A DNA stretch of 32,826 nt from Syntrophomonas_B sp035447945. Lineage in GTDB: Bacteria; Bacillota; Syntrophomonadia; Syntrophomonadales; Syntrophomonadaceae. Location: the NCBI GenBank assembly GCA_035447945.1, contig DAOTHZ010000016.1, positions 1-32,826 on the forward strand. Reading direction: 5' to 3'. Numbering within the stretch: position 1 is the first letter of the stretch; every line of letters starts with the position of its first letter. Shown in pieces: positions 7,732 through 14,934 of the stretch. Below the pieces are notes generated by a model, which did no database searches, was not told the origin of the DNA, and saw only the letters and a list, made by a program, of their open reading frames with translations. The position numbers and the translations under genes are program-made.

Positions 7732-8502
7732 TTATAATTCCAGTTTGCGGTCGTAGATCACTGCTGCCAGGATGAATAATATGATCGCCAGCAGCAGATA
7801 GCCTAGACTGGAAAGATACAGACTGTTGACCAGACTATCTGTATTGCCCGACATCCGTACCATGACCAGGTTAACCTCATGGCTGCCGGTTCCCAGCGCT
7901 TCCAGTAATTTACCGGATAAGATCAGGGTGAACACAAACGTTACTGCCGTGACCAGGCCCGAGAATTTTGCGCTTAACCTGCCGGCGATCTGACTGAAGA
8001 AGCTGGTGCAGCATAGAAAAACCAGGAAGGCCAGTCCGGCCAGATAGAAAGCCAATAAATTGCTGACTAATTCCGGATTATTGGCAAGCACCGCCAGATC
8101 CGGCTGATAGGGTGCGATGTATTGAAAAAGTTTGGTGGCAAAAAGCAGATATCCGCTCAGACCGAGCAAAAGCGTTCCCCCGACATACTGGGTCAGCAGC
8201 ACCATCATTTTGGAAGCTAAAATCATGGCGCCGGATACCGGCAGAGACATGACCAGATACACCGTGTTATGGCTCCATTCCCGCGACAACAGCTTAAACG
8301 AAGATAGCAGCGGCAAGAATCCGACCAGGCCCAACAGCAAAAACAAGGGGAATAAAAATGCCGGAGGAGGCACTTCTGAATCCAGGCTGAAACCAATGGT
8401 CACCAGAACGACTCCGATTACCACGATCAAAATCTCTGCTGTGACTTCGTGCAGGTCTTTCAAATACAGTTTGGTGAACATTTTAAGTTTACTGTTGGAC
8501 AT
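7732..8502 (-). CDS. ABC transporter permease (ABC-2 type)
   Basis: Integral membrane subunit of an ABC transporter. The protein is 256 aa with about six hydrophobic segments spread through the length, starting near residue 20 (VTAEILIVVIGVVLVTIGFS). It begins inside the 3' end of the ATPase gene (14-base overlap) behind AAGGAGG, 9 bases before ATG 8502, so the two are translationally coupled. The gene order GntR regulator, ATPase, permease is typical of YtrA-type operons that react to cell-wall antibiotics in Bacillus. The substrate cannot be read from the sequence. Confidence 0.83.
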   Translation of the reverse strand: MSNSKLKMFTKLYLKDLHEVTAEILIVVIGVVLVTIGFSLDSEVPPPAFLFPLFLLLGLVGFLPLLSSFKLLSREWSHNTVYLVMSLPVSGAMILASKMMVLLTQYVGGTLLLGLSGYLLFATKLFQYIAPYQPDLAVLANNPELVSNLLAFYLAGLAFLVFLCCTSFFSQIAGRLSAKFSGLVTAVTFVFTLILSGKLLEALGTGSHEVNLVMVRMSGNTDSLVNSLYLSSLGYLLLAIILFILAAVIYDRKLEL

Positions 8503-9187
8503 GGCGAAAGGCCTCCTTCATTATTTCAACCAGCGACAACCCCTGGGTTATTCGTAATTCTTCCGCCGAACCGCTCACTACGATCCTGCCCTGGTCGATA
8601 AAGAAAACCTCGTCGACCAGGCTTTCCACATCATTTATTTCATGGGTGGAAATGATAATGGATTGTTCTCCTTCCCGGAAATCGCGGATCAAGGTGTTGA
8701 TAATTTCTTCCCGGGTCAAAATATCGATGCCGGAAAGCGGTTCATCCAGCAGTAGATAGGGAGCGCGCCGGGAGACGGTTAAAATCAATTTGCATTTGGC
8801 CCGTTGTCCCTTGGATATTTTACTGATTTTCATATCCTCGCGCAGATTTAAAAAGCCAAGCAGTTCTGTGTATTTACGGTCGTCCCAGTCAGCATAAAAA
8901 CTGCGCATAAAATCTGCCGCCTGCTTTAACGTCCACCATCCGTACAGATGATCGATCTCCGGCAGAAAGGCGATTTTGACCCGGCTGTGGCGGGGCTTTT
9001 GACCGTCCACCAGTACGTGGCCGCTATCGGGCTGATTTAAACCAGCGATCATCTTCATGGCAGTTGATTTGCCGGCTCCATTTGGTCCAAACAAACCGAT
9101 AATTTTGCCCGGGCCGAATTGTAAACTCAGCTGATCAAGCGCCTGTATGCTGCCGAAACGCTTGCCAACCTGATCAAATTCAATCAT
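8489..9187 (-). CDS. ABC transporter ATP-binding protein
   Basis: Cytoplasmic ATPase of the transporter encoded with the next gene. The protein is 232 aa, normal for a stand-alone nucleotide-binding domain. Walker A is GPNGAGKST (about 34-42), Walker B is YLLLDEP (about 147-153), and the H-loop is ISTHEI (about 178-183). The signature reads ISKGQRAK rather than LSGGQ, a common variant in this CcmA/YtrB-like group. The start ATG 9187 overlaps the last 8 bases of the GntR gene, indicating one operon. Confidence 0.92.
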   Translation of the reverse strand: MIEFDQVGKRFGSIQALDQLSLQFGPGKIIGLFGPNGAGKSTAMKMIAGLNQPDSGHVLVDGQKPRHSRVKIAFLPEIDHLYGWWTLKQAADFMRSFYADWDDRKYTELLGFLNLREDMKISKISKGQRAKCKLILTVSRRAPYLLLDEPLSGIDILTREEIINTLIRDFREGEQSIIISTHEINDVESLVDEVFFIDQGRIVVSGSAEELRITQGLSLVEIMKEAFRHVQQ

Positions 9188-9569
9188 TGGTAGTTGCTCC
9201 CTTCATCTCCATTAATCGGCGGTTTAATACTTCAGTGATCTGTTCTTTGGCATAGCCCAATGAATTCATCTCTGCGAAAAAGCGATTCAGGATGTCGTCA
9301 GCCATCGCTTGCCTGATCTCGCTGATCAAAGTCGTATCCGCCTTGACAAAAGTACCCTGCCCGCGGATCGTCTCCGCCAGACCAATCCTTTCCAGCTCCT
9401 GATAGGCTCGCTGCACGGTATTGGGATTGACACTTACCTTCAGCGCGTATTCCCGCTGTGAAGGAATCTTATCTCCGGGACCCAACTCCCCGCGAACCAA
9501 TTGCTTTTGAAAATCCTCAATGATTTGTTTATAAATTGCTTTTGATGTATCGTAGTCCAGTTGGCTCAC
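9180..9569 (-). CDS. GntR-family regulator, YtrA subfamily
   Basis: Transcriptional repressor. The protein is 129 aa, with an N-terminal winged helix-turn-helix (about 10-75: IYKQIIEDFQKQLVRGEL, SQREYALKVSVNPNTVQRAYQELE, RGQGTFV) and a short helical tail. The tail is too small for the FadR or HutC effector domains, which is the mark of the YtrA subfamily. The start is GTG 9569 with AAGGA a few bases upstream. It is the first gene of the minus-strand operon. A perfect palindrome lies just after its promoter, so it probably represses itself and the ABC genes. The divergent exporter may be under the same control. Confidence 0.9.
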   Translation of the reverse strand: MSQLDYDTSKAIYKQIIEDFQKQLVRGELGPGDKIPSQREYALKVSVNPNTVQRAYQELERIGLAETIRGQGTFVKADTTLISEIRQAMADDILNRFFAEMNSLGYAKEQITEVLNRRLMEMKGATTND

Positions 9570-9594
9570 CTCATCCTTATGCTTAGTGCATTAA

Positions 9595-9606
9595 TGTACT
9601 AGTACA
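9595..9606. promoter_or_regulatory. Probable GntR operator palindrome
   Basis: TGTACTAGTACA is a perfect 12-bp palindrome located 5 bases downstream of the minus-strand -10, over the expected transcription start of the GntR operon. Flanking copies GCATTAAT (9588-9595) and ATTAATGC (9618-9625) form a wider inverted repeat. Binding by the adjacent regulator is inferred. Confidence 0.6.
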
Positions 9607-9611
9607 CCATG

Positions 9612-9640
9612 ATTTTAATTAATGCTTTTTCTTTTGTCAA
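9612..9640 (-). promoter_or_regulatory. Promoter of the GntR-ABC operon
   Basis: Reading the minus strand: a perfect TTGACA (9640-9635), a 17-base spacer, and TAAAAT (9617-9612). It is one of the best promoter matches in the window. Confidence 0.8.
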
Positions 9641-9645
9641 GCAGC

Positions 9646-9675
9646 TTGCTAATTTCTTTAAAGGATCACTACAAT
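9646..9675 (+). promoter_or_regulatory. Divergent promoter for the ABC exporter pair
   Basis: TTGCTA (9646-9651), an 18-base spacer, and TACAAT (9670-9675). Its -35 lies 5 bases from the -35 of the opposite promoter. A small palindrome, CAAGCAGCTTG (9638-9648), spans both. Confidence 0.55.
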
Positions 9676-9723
9676 AACATTATTAAGATCTGCAAAAGCT
9701 GATAAAAAGGAACTGACATTAGA

Positions 9724-11463
9724 ATGAAAAAACATACTATCAAGCCGCTGCGTCAGCCGGACAGAATTATCAACTACTGGAAAAATGACAAACCAGTGGC
9801 GGCTTTTATTATCGTCTTTGGCCTGGGCTACAATATTGCCGCCATCCTGGGCCCCATTTATCAGGGCAAACTGATTGACGCGCTGCTGCGCGGGGACGGG
9901 CTGGCGGCCTTGATCCGGCTGGCGGTTTTCTTTGTCCTCATGATCGCGGGCATCCAGCTTATGCGCTACCTGAAACGCTTTTACACCCGCCGTTTTGCCA
10001 ATCAGACCGGTGCCGTCATGCGCCTGATGATTTACAACAGCGTAATCAATAAAAGTTATCTGGAGTTACAACATGAAAATATCGGGGATCTAATGACCAG
10101 AGTTCTGGCGGATGTAGATTTATGTGTTGAAGGCATGCGCAAATTTACGACCGAAGTTTTTGATACTGGGGTTTTGATGGCTTCGTATCTGGCCGCCATG
10201 CTCTATTACGATGTAAAAATAACCCTCCTGGGGGCGATTTTTATTCCCGTGGCCATGATCATCGCGGAAAAACTGAAAAGGATTATATACAAGTATTCCA
10301 TTGCTTATAGAACAAAAAGCAGTATTATCACGGGCATGACTTATGAATATATTGAGCATGCCATGCTATACCGGATCAACGGCCTGGAGAGGCAAAGCCG
10401 GGAGAAATACCATCAGGAACTCAATGATCTGCAGGACCAGGCGATAAAAGCCAACCTTTTTGGCAATGCCATGCAGCCCGTCTATAATGTGGTGGCTATG
10501 CTGGGCGTGATCATCGTTATATACCTGGGCGGAAACCGAGTAATCGAGGGAAGTTGGACCGTGGGAAACTTTTCTGCCTATATGATCATGTTTGCCGCGC
10601 TGGCCACCAAAGCCAGCAAAGCCGCCAATCTTTTCAATTCAGTACAGAAGTCACAGATTTCATGGCAGCGGATAAAACCCTATTTTAGGGAATATCAAAG
10701 CCAGGATACGGCTCAGGATATCCGCCAGGGTTTAACCTCTTTGACCATTGAGGATATGAGCTTTCACTATCCTGAAGCGCAGGAAAATGTTATTAAAAGT
10801 ATCAGCCTCAATGCCCGGCAGGGAGAGATCATCGGTGTGACCGGAGCGATCGCCTCCGGCAAAACCACGCTGGGCATGTCTTTGCTGGGATTATACCCTT
10901 ATGCCGGCAGCATTTGCATCGACGGCAAGGAACTGCGTGACTATTCGGATTATGAGCGCAGTCAGATGATCGCCTATCTGGGCCACAATCCGCAGCTGCT
11001 GTCAGATACGATTTACAACAACATCACTTTGGGCGGTAATGAAGACATAAGCGAGGTTTTGCATGATGTTTGTCTGGATGAAGACCTGCCGGCCATGCCA
11101 CAAGGGGCAGACACTATGGTCGGCAGCAGCGGCATCCGCCTGAGCGGCGGGCAGCAGGCTCGTATTGCTTTGGCCAGAACTCTTTTGCATAAAGCCAAAA
11201 TAATTATTCTTGACGATCCTTTTTCGGCGGTTGATATGGGCACGGAAGAAAAAATCATCCGCAGTCTGAAAAACAACTATCAGCAGTGCTTGATCATCCT
11301 GATATCTCACCGCCTGGCCATTTTCAGCCAGATTGATCGCATCGTGCTGCTGCATCCTGATCATAGCTTTGATTACGGAACTCATCATCAGTTGATGGAA
11401 ACATCAGAGCTGTATGCCAGCATCTATGAACTGCAGCGATTGGCAGGTGAGCAAAATGAATAA
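9724..11463 (+). CDS. Heterodimeric ABC exporter subunit, degenerate-site half
   Basis: Fused transmembrane and ATPase protein of 579 aa. The six-helix exporter domain fills about 20-310 and the nucleotide-binding domain about 335-575. Walker A is GAIASGKTT (near 375), the signature is a canonical LSGGQ, and Walker B is IIILDDP. The usual catalytic Glu after Walker B is Asp, as in the non-catalytic half of TM287/288-type heterodimers. The partner overlaps by 8 bases downstream. ATG 9724 is about 13 bases from AAAAAGG, rather far, but no better start is seen. Likely an exporter of a drug, lipid or peptide; the substrate is unknown. Confidence 0.9.
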   Translation: MKKHTIKPLRQPDRIINYWKNDKPVAAFIIVFGLGYNIAAILGPIYQGKLIDALLRGDGLAALIRLAVFFVLMIAGIQLMRYLKRFYTRRFANQTGAVMRLMIYNSVINKSYLELQHENIGDLMTRVLADVDLCVEGMRKFTTEVFDTGVLMASYLAAMLYYDVKITLLGAIFIPVAMIIAEKLKRIIYKYSIAYRTKSSIITGMTYEYIEHAMLYRINGLERQSREKYHQELNDLQDQAIKANLFGNAMQPVYNVVAMLGVIIVIYLGGNRVIEGSWTVGNFSAYMIMFAALATKASKAANLFNSVQKSQISWQRIKPYFREYQSQDTAQDIRQGLTSLTIEDMSFHYPEAQENVIKSISLNARQGEIIGVTGAIASGKTTLGMSLLGLYPYAGSICIDGKELRDYSDYERSQMIAYLGHNPQLLSDTIYNNITLGGNEDISEVLHDVCLDEDLPAMPQGADTMVGSSGIRLSGGQQARIALARTLLHKAKIIILDDPFSAVDMGTEEKIIRSLKNNYQQCLIILISHRLAIFSQIDRIVLLHPDHSFDYGTHHQLMETSELYASIYELQRLAGEQNE

Positions 11464-13201
11464 AAGTGTAGTCAAAAAATCGTTCTGTTTTACTGCCAAA
11501 AACAACAAGATGATCATGGTGCTGCTGATCCTGGTCGTGCTGGGGGCGGTGACTGCCAGCCTGATCCCTCCGCAGATCCTTAGACTGGTCATCGATCAAA
11601 ACCTGGTGCCTAAAAACCCCAACGGATTAATACGCCTGGCGGCTTTCTATCTGGCGGTATTGGTACTGGTCGGCATCTTTGATTTCATAAAAGAATTCAT
11701 TTTGACGGTTATGGGGCAGAAGGTCAGCAAAGAGATTCGTCTGGCCATGATGGCTAAGCTTGCACGTGTAAACGCCGGATATTTTTCCTCCCAGGATTCC
11801 GGAGCACTGGTTTCAAGGTTCACCAACGATGTCGATGCGATCAACACCCTGTTTGCCAGCGGGGTGGCAGGCATGTTGGTGAGCGTTTTCAAGATCGTGG
11901 GGATCGTGGTATCGATCTGGTTGTTCAGTTATAAACTGGGGTTGTTCACATTATTGTTTCTGCCGGTCATATATTTTATAACCCGCTTGTTTCAGAAACG
12001 TATGCTGATTGCGCAGATCAAAAACCGTGTCCTGGTCGGCAAGGTCAACAACCATATAGCAGAAAGTCTCAATAATGTGCTGATGATTAAAGCCGGCAAC
12101 AAGGAAGAGTATATGGAACAGAATTATACCGGATATTTGCGGGAAAATTTTCAAACCCTTGAGAAAGTGAATTTCTATGATGCTGTATTCTCTCCCCTTA
12201 TTCAGGTCCTGCGGGCATTTGTAATAGCCTCTATTGTTATTATGTCTGCCAATCAGCTCGGCTGGCTGGGGATTTCTCTGGGGATGGTGGCGGCCTCCAT
12301 CGAACTTATCTCCAATCTGTTTGAACCGGTGGAGAATTTCGGCATGGAACTGCAGAACATTCAGCAGGCCGTTTCCGGTATTCGCCGGGTTGATGAGTTT
12401 TATGGCGAACCTGAGGAAACAGGAAAGAATGAGGAGTTGACAGCAGAGACCGTGATTCCCGATCGTGCCTGTGTCAGGCTCGCTTTTCGCAATGTGAATT
12501 TTGCCTATGAAGCAGGCAATGAAGTTTTACAGAATATCGATCTGTCCATCAAATCCCGGCAAAATGTCACTTTTGCCGGCCGCACCGGGGTGGGCAAGTC
12601 CACACTATTCAAACTGGTTCTGGGTTTGCTGCAGCCCCAGGAAGGAGTTATAACGATCAATGACATCGATGTATGCAGCATTCCCCATCATGAGAAACGC
12701 AAAATCTTTGGTTATGTCGAGCAGGGTTTTCATCTGATTGACGGCAGTGTAGCGGATCAGATCAGTCTGCAGGATGCCCATATATCTCGCACTCAAATCG
12801 AGCAGGCGCTGGAGTTGGTGGGTATGAGGGAGTATGTTGAACAGCTGGAAAATGGCCTGGATACTGAGGTGAAAGGTGATACGCAGTTCTCTCAGGGACA
12901 AAAGCAGCTGCTGGCAATTGCCCGGGCCATCGTCACCGACCCGCCCATTCTGCTGCTGGATGAGATTACTGCCCATCTCGATTCCCTCACCGAAGAGAGG
13001 ATCGTTGCGGTAATGCGCAAAGCCGGCCAGGCCCGGACCATTTTATCGATCTCCCATCGCTTGTCATCGCTGGTTGCCAGTGATATCGTCGTCATTTTGG
13101 AAAACGGCCGCATCAAGAATGCTGGCTCGCCGGAGATGCTCCTGCAAGATGATGATTGGTATCGCAGTCATATTGCTCTGGAAAAACTAACTTGGAAATA
13201 A
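11456..13201 (+). CDS. Heterodimeric ABC exporter subunit, catalytic half
   Basis: Partner of the preceding gene, 581 aa, with six membrane helices (about 15-315) and a nucleotide-binding domain. Walker A is GRTGVGKST (about 375-383), Walker B is ILLLDEIT with the catalytic Glu present, and the H-loop is SISHRL. The signature is altered to FSQGQ. The defects are thus complementary: one composite ATP site combines the Asp of subunit 1 with this weak signature, and the other is fully canonical. ATG 11456 is preferred to the in-frame ATG at 11414: AGGTGAG lies just upstream and the start overlaps the stop of subunit 1. Confidence 0.91.
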   Translation: MNKSVVKKSFCFTAKNNKMIMVLLILVVLGAVTASLIPPQILRLVIDQNLVPKNPNGLIRLAAFYLAVLVLVGIFDFIKEFILTVMGQKVSKEIRLAMMAKLARVNAGYFSSQDSGALVSRFTNDVDAINTLFASGVAGMLVSVFKIVGIVVSIWLFSYKLGLFTLLFLPVIYFITRLFQKRMLIAQIKNRVLVGKVNNHIAESLNNVLMIKAGNKEEYMEQNYTGYLRENFQTLEKVNFYDAVFSPLIQVLRAFVIASIVIMSANQLGWLGISLGMVAASIELISNLFEPVENFGMELQNIQQAVSGIRRVDEFYGEPEETGKNEELTAETVIPDRACVRLAFRNVNFAYEAGNEVLQNIDLSIKSRQNVTFAGRTGVGKSTLFKLVLGLLQPQEGVITINDIDVCSIPHHEKRKIFGYVEQGFHLIDGSVADQISLQDAHISRTQIEQALELVGMREYVEQLENGLDTEVKGDTQFSQGQKQLLAIARAIVTDPPILLLDEITAHLDSLTEERIVAVMRKAGQARTILSISHRLSSLVASDIVVILENGRIKNAGSPEMLLQDDDWYRSHIALEKLTWK

Positions 13202-13215
13202 TTCACACTACTTTA

Positions 13216-13244
13216 TGGCCAAACTGGGATATTCCTGTTATACT
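13216..13244 (+). promoter_or_regulatory. Promoter candidate upstream of the AI-2E gene
   Basis: TGGCCA (13216-13221), a 17-base spacer, and TATACT (13239-13244). It lies before the repeat and gap, so its link to the gene at 13510 depends on what the gap hides. Confidence 0.5.
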
Positions 13245-13270
13245 GCAGGTAAACTATGCTAATCAGAGAC

Positions 13271-13325
13271 CCTTCGCTATCGCTCAGGATGACATTGCTG
13301 CGTAATTTTTGAATGATGCAAATCC
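13271..13325. repeat. 55-base repeat, left copy
   Basis: Identical over all 55 bases to 13426-13480. The core CTTCGCTATCGCTCAGGATG resembles a dispersed non-coding element seen in many genomes, whose reverse strand translates as VILSDSEG-like peptides (recollection, not a search). Confidence 0.85.
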
Positions 13326-13425
13326 NNNNNNNNNNNNNNNNNNNNNNNNNNNNNNNNNNNNNNNNNNNNNNNNNNNNNNNNNNNNNNNNNNNNNNNNNNN
13401 NNNNNNNNNNNNNNNNNNNNNNNNN

Positions 13426-13480
13426 CCTTCGCTATCGCTCAGGATGACATTGCTGCGTAATTTTTGAATGATGCAAATCC
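13426..13480. repeat. 55-base repeat, right copy
   Basis: Exact copy of 13271-13325, beginning at the first base after the N run. The identity starts and ends exactly at the gap borders, which may mean an assembler overlap rather than a tandem repeat. Confidence 0.85.
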
Positions 13481-13509
13481 TCAATCAGCAGAACGGAAAG
13501 GAATTTGCC

Positions 13510-14655
13510 ATGATCGACAATCTGAACAAGGCCCCGCGCAATCAAACCGTAAAATTGATCATCCTGGCCGGCATGGTGTTGCTGCTGGTTATGTATTTCC
13601 CTGCGGTCATCAACAAGACCAAAGCCCTCCTCGCAGTTTTCTATCCGTTACTGCTGGGGGCTTTCATTGCTTTCATTCTGAATATACTGATGGCCGGATA
13701 TGAGGGAATTTATTTTCCGGCCAGCCGGAACCGTTTTATCAACGCGACCCGCCGCGGCATGTGCCTGATTCTGGCGATCTTGACTATTGTGCTGATCATT
13801 TATTTTGTGCTGCATATCGTTATTCCCCAGGTGGGGCATACCATTGCTTTAATCGCGGCCGGTTTTCCGGAAGCCTATAATGACGCGCTGGTTTGGCTCC
13901 AGCAATATTCTGACGAAATCCCGGGTTTGCAACAGAGACTGGCGGCACTCGACATGGATGGCTCCGCCATTTTGCAGCAGGCCCTGGCTTTGTTGGGGGG
14001 CTGGGCCTTTGGTACGGTTTCCATGATCGGCTCGGTATTCGGCAAGATGGTTAATTTTGTCTTGGCTCTGGTTTTCTGCATATATATTTTGTTGGACAAG
14101 GAAAACCTCAAAGTCAAATTTGACAAATTGTTTCGGGCCTATCTGCGTTATGACCGCCGGGAGAAACTTTATGCGGATTTGCGCGTAACCAACCGGACAT
14201 TTTCTGACTATATTGTCGGGCAGTGCAAAGAAGCGGTCATCCTGGGCGTCTTGTGTGCCTTGGGGATGTGGATTTTTGGTTTCCCCTATGCCTTGTCGGT
14301 GGGATCGGTCATAGGTCTGACGGCATTGATTCCAATGATTGGGGCGTATATCGGTGCAGCCGTCGGGTTTTTACTGATTGTCATCGTCGATCCGCTTAAG
14401 GCTTTGCTGTTCATCTTGTTTATTGTCGTCCTGCAGCAACTGGAAGGCAATATCATCTACCCCAAAGTAGTCGGCAACAGCATTGGCCTGCCCGGAATTT
14501 GGGTCCTGGCAGCCATCACCGTGGGCGGTGGCTTGATGGGAATAACCGGAGTTTTGCTGGGCGTACCGGTTGCTGCAACCATTTACAAGCTGCTGGGGCA
14601 AGCGGTTAATGCCAGACTCGATAAAAACGCTCCGATTGCCGATGAGAGTATGTAG
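13510..14655 (+). CDS. AI-2E family permease (PerM/YtvI type)
   Basis: Polytopic membrane protein of 381 aa in the AI-2 exporter/PerM family. Members have been linked to autoinducer export, ion antiport or sporulation; the role here is unknown. Seven or eight hydrophobic segments are visible: two at about 18-65, one at about 80-110, then a soluble central part (120-160), and a C-terminal set from 170 on. The family hallmarks ALIPMIGAYIGA and the GNIIYPKVVG segment near residue 320 are present. ATG 13510 with AAAGGA 7 bases upstream is preferred over ATG 13468, which lies inside the repeat and has no ribosome site. Confidence 0.87.
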   Translation: MIDNLNKAPRNQTVKLIILAGMVLLLVMYFPAVINKTKALLAVFYPLLLGAFIAFILNILMAGYEGIYFPASRNRFINATRRGMCLILAILTIVLIIYFVLHIVIPQVGHTIALIAAGFPEAYNDALVWLQQYSDEIPGLQQRLAALDMDGSAILQQALALLGGWAFGTVSMIGSVFGKMVNFVLALVFCIYILLDKENLKVKFDKLFRAYLRYDRREKLYADLRVTNRTFSDYIVGQCKEAVILGVLCALGMWIFGFPYALSVGSVIGLTALIPMIGAYIGAAVGFLLIVIVDPLKALLFILFIVVLQQLEGNIIYPKVVGNSIGLPGIWVLAAITVGGGLMGITGVLLGVPVAATIYKLLGQAVNARLDKNAPIADESM

Positions 14656-14729
14656 ATTTGTTATTCTAACCGTTGGTCGGCTGGTTTTGCGAAGGTGAGT
14701 TAATGATTCAGGGGGTTGTCGTTCGAATG

Positions 14730-14738
14730 TGTTAAAAT
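14730..14738 (+). promoter_or_regulatory. Extended -10 promoter candidate
   Basis: TGTTAAAAT is an extended -10 (TGn plus TAAAAT). The -35 region is poor: TTGTCG at 14716-14721 is spaced for another weak -10, TATGCT at 14740. Transcription would start near 14745 and pass through the hairpins before the radical SAM gene. Confidence 0.4.
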
Positions 14739-14802
14739 GTATGCTAAGGTGAGTGTTAGGACGAATGATACGAGTCGTTTATGAAAGAGATTGAAGGACA
14801 TT

Positions 14803-14890
14803 GATCCTGGCATAGCCGGGTATGAGGGATCAGAGGAAATATAACAAAAACCAAGAAATCCATCGACATTTCGCGGCCGGTGGATTTTGT
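14803..14890 (+). ncRNA. Candidate structured leader RNA or attenuator
   Basis: Two hairpins lie between a promoter candidate and the radical SAM gene. The first pairs GATCCT (14803-14808) with 14826-14831 and, inside it, CATA (14811-14814) with 14821-14824. The second pairs AAATCCATCG (14856-14865) with 14878-14887, with one G-U pair and a 12-base loop. It is followed by a short T run (TTTTGTGC). The second could act as a terminator of the AI-2E transcript or an attenuator. No known riboswitch was recognised. Confidence 0.35.
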
Positions 14891-14934
14891 GCTAATATAG
14901 TAAAACAATGATTTTAACCAACGGAGGCCAGATA

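Larger units (their letters stand above)
13202..13509. other. Intergenic stretch with a 100-N gap and no gene
   Basis: Holds a promoter (13216-13244), a 55-base unit on each side of 100 Ns (13326-13425), and the ribosome site AAAGGA of the AI-2E gene. The N run marks a scaffold join of unknown true size. No coding sequence is supported. Apparent open frames across it are translations of the repeat. Confidence 0.9.

Noticed and set aside
13271..13480. CRISPR array
   Set aside because: Only two copies of one unit around Ns, no spacers visible and no cas genes in the window.
13284..13484. Open frame across the N gap on the minus strand
   Set aside because: It is a translation of the two repeat copies joined through Ns; no real protein.
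14703..14735. Ten-codon frame after AAGGTGAG before the radical SAM gene
   Set aside because: It overlaps the promoter candidate and has no supporting features; chance is likely.
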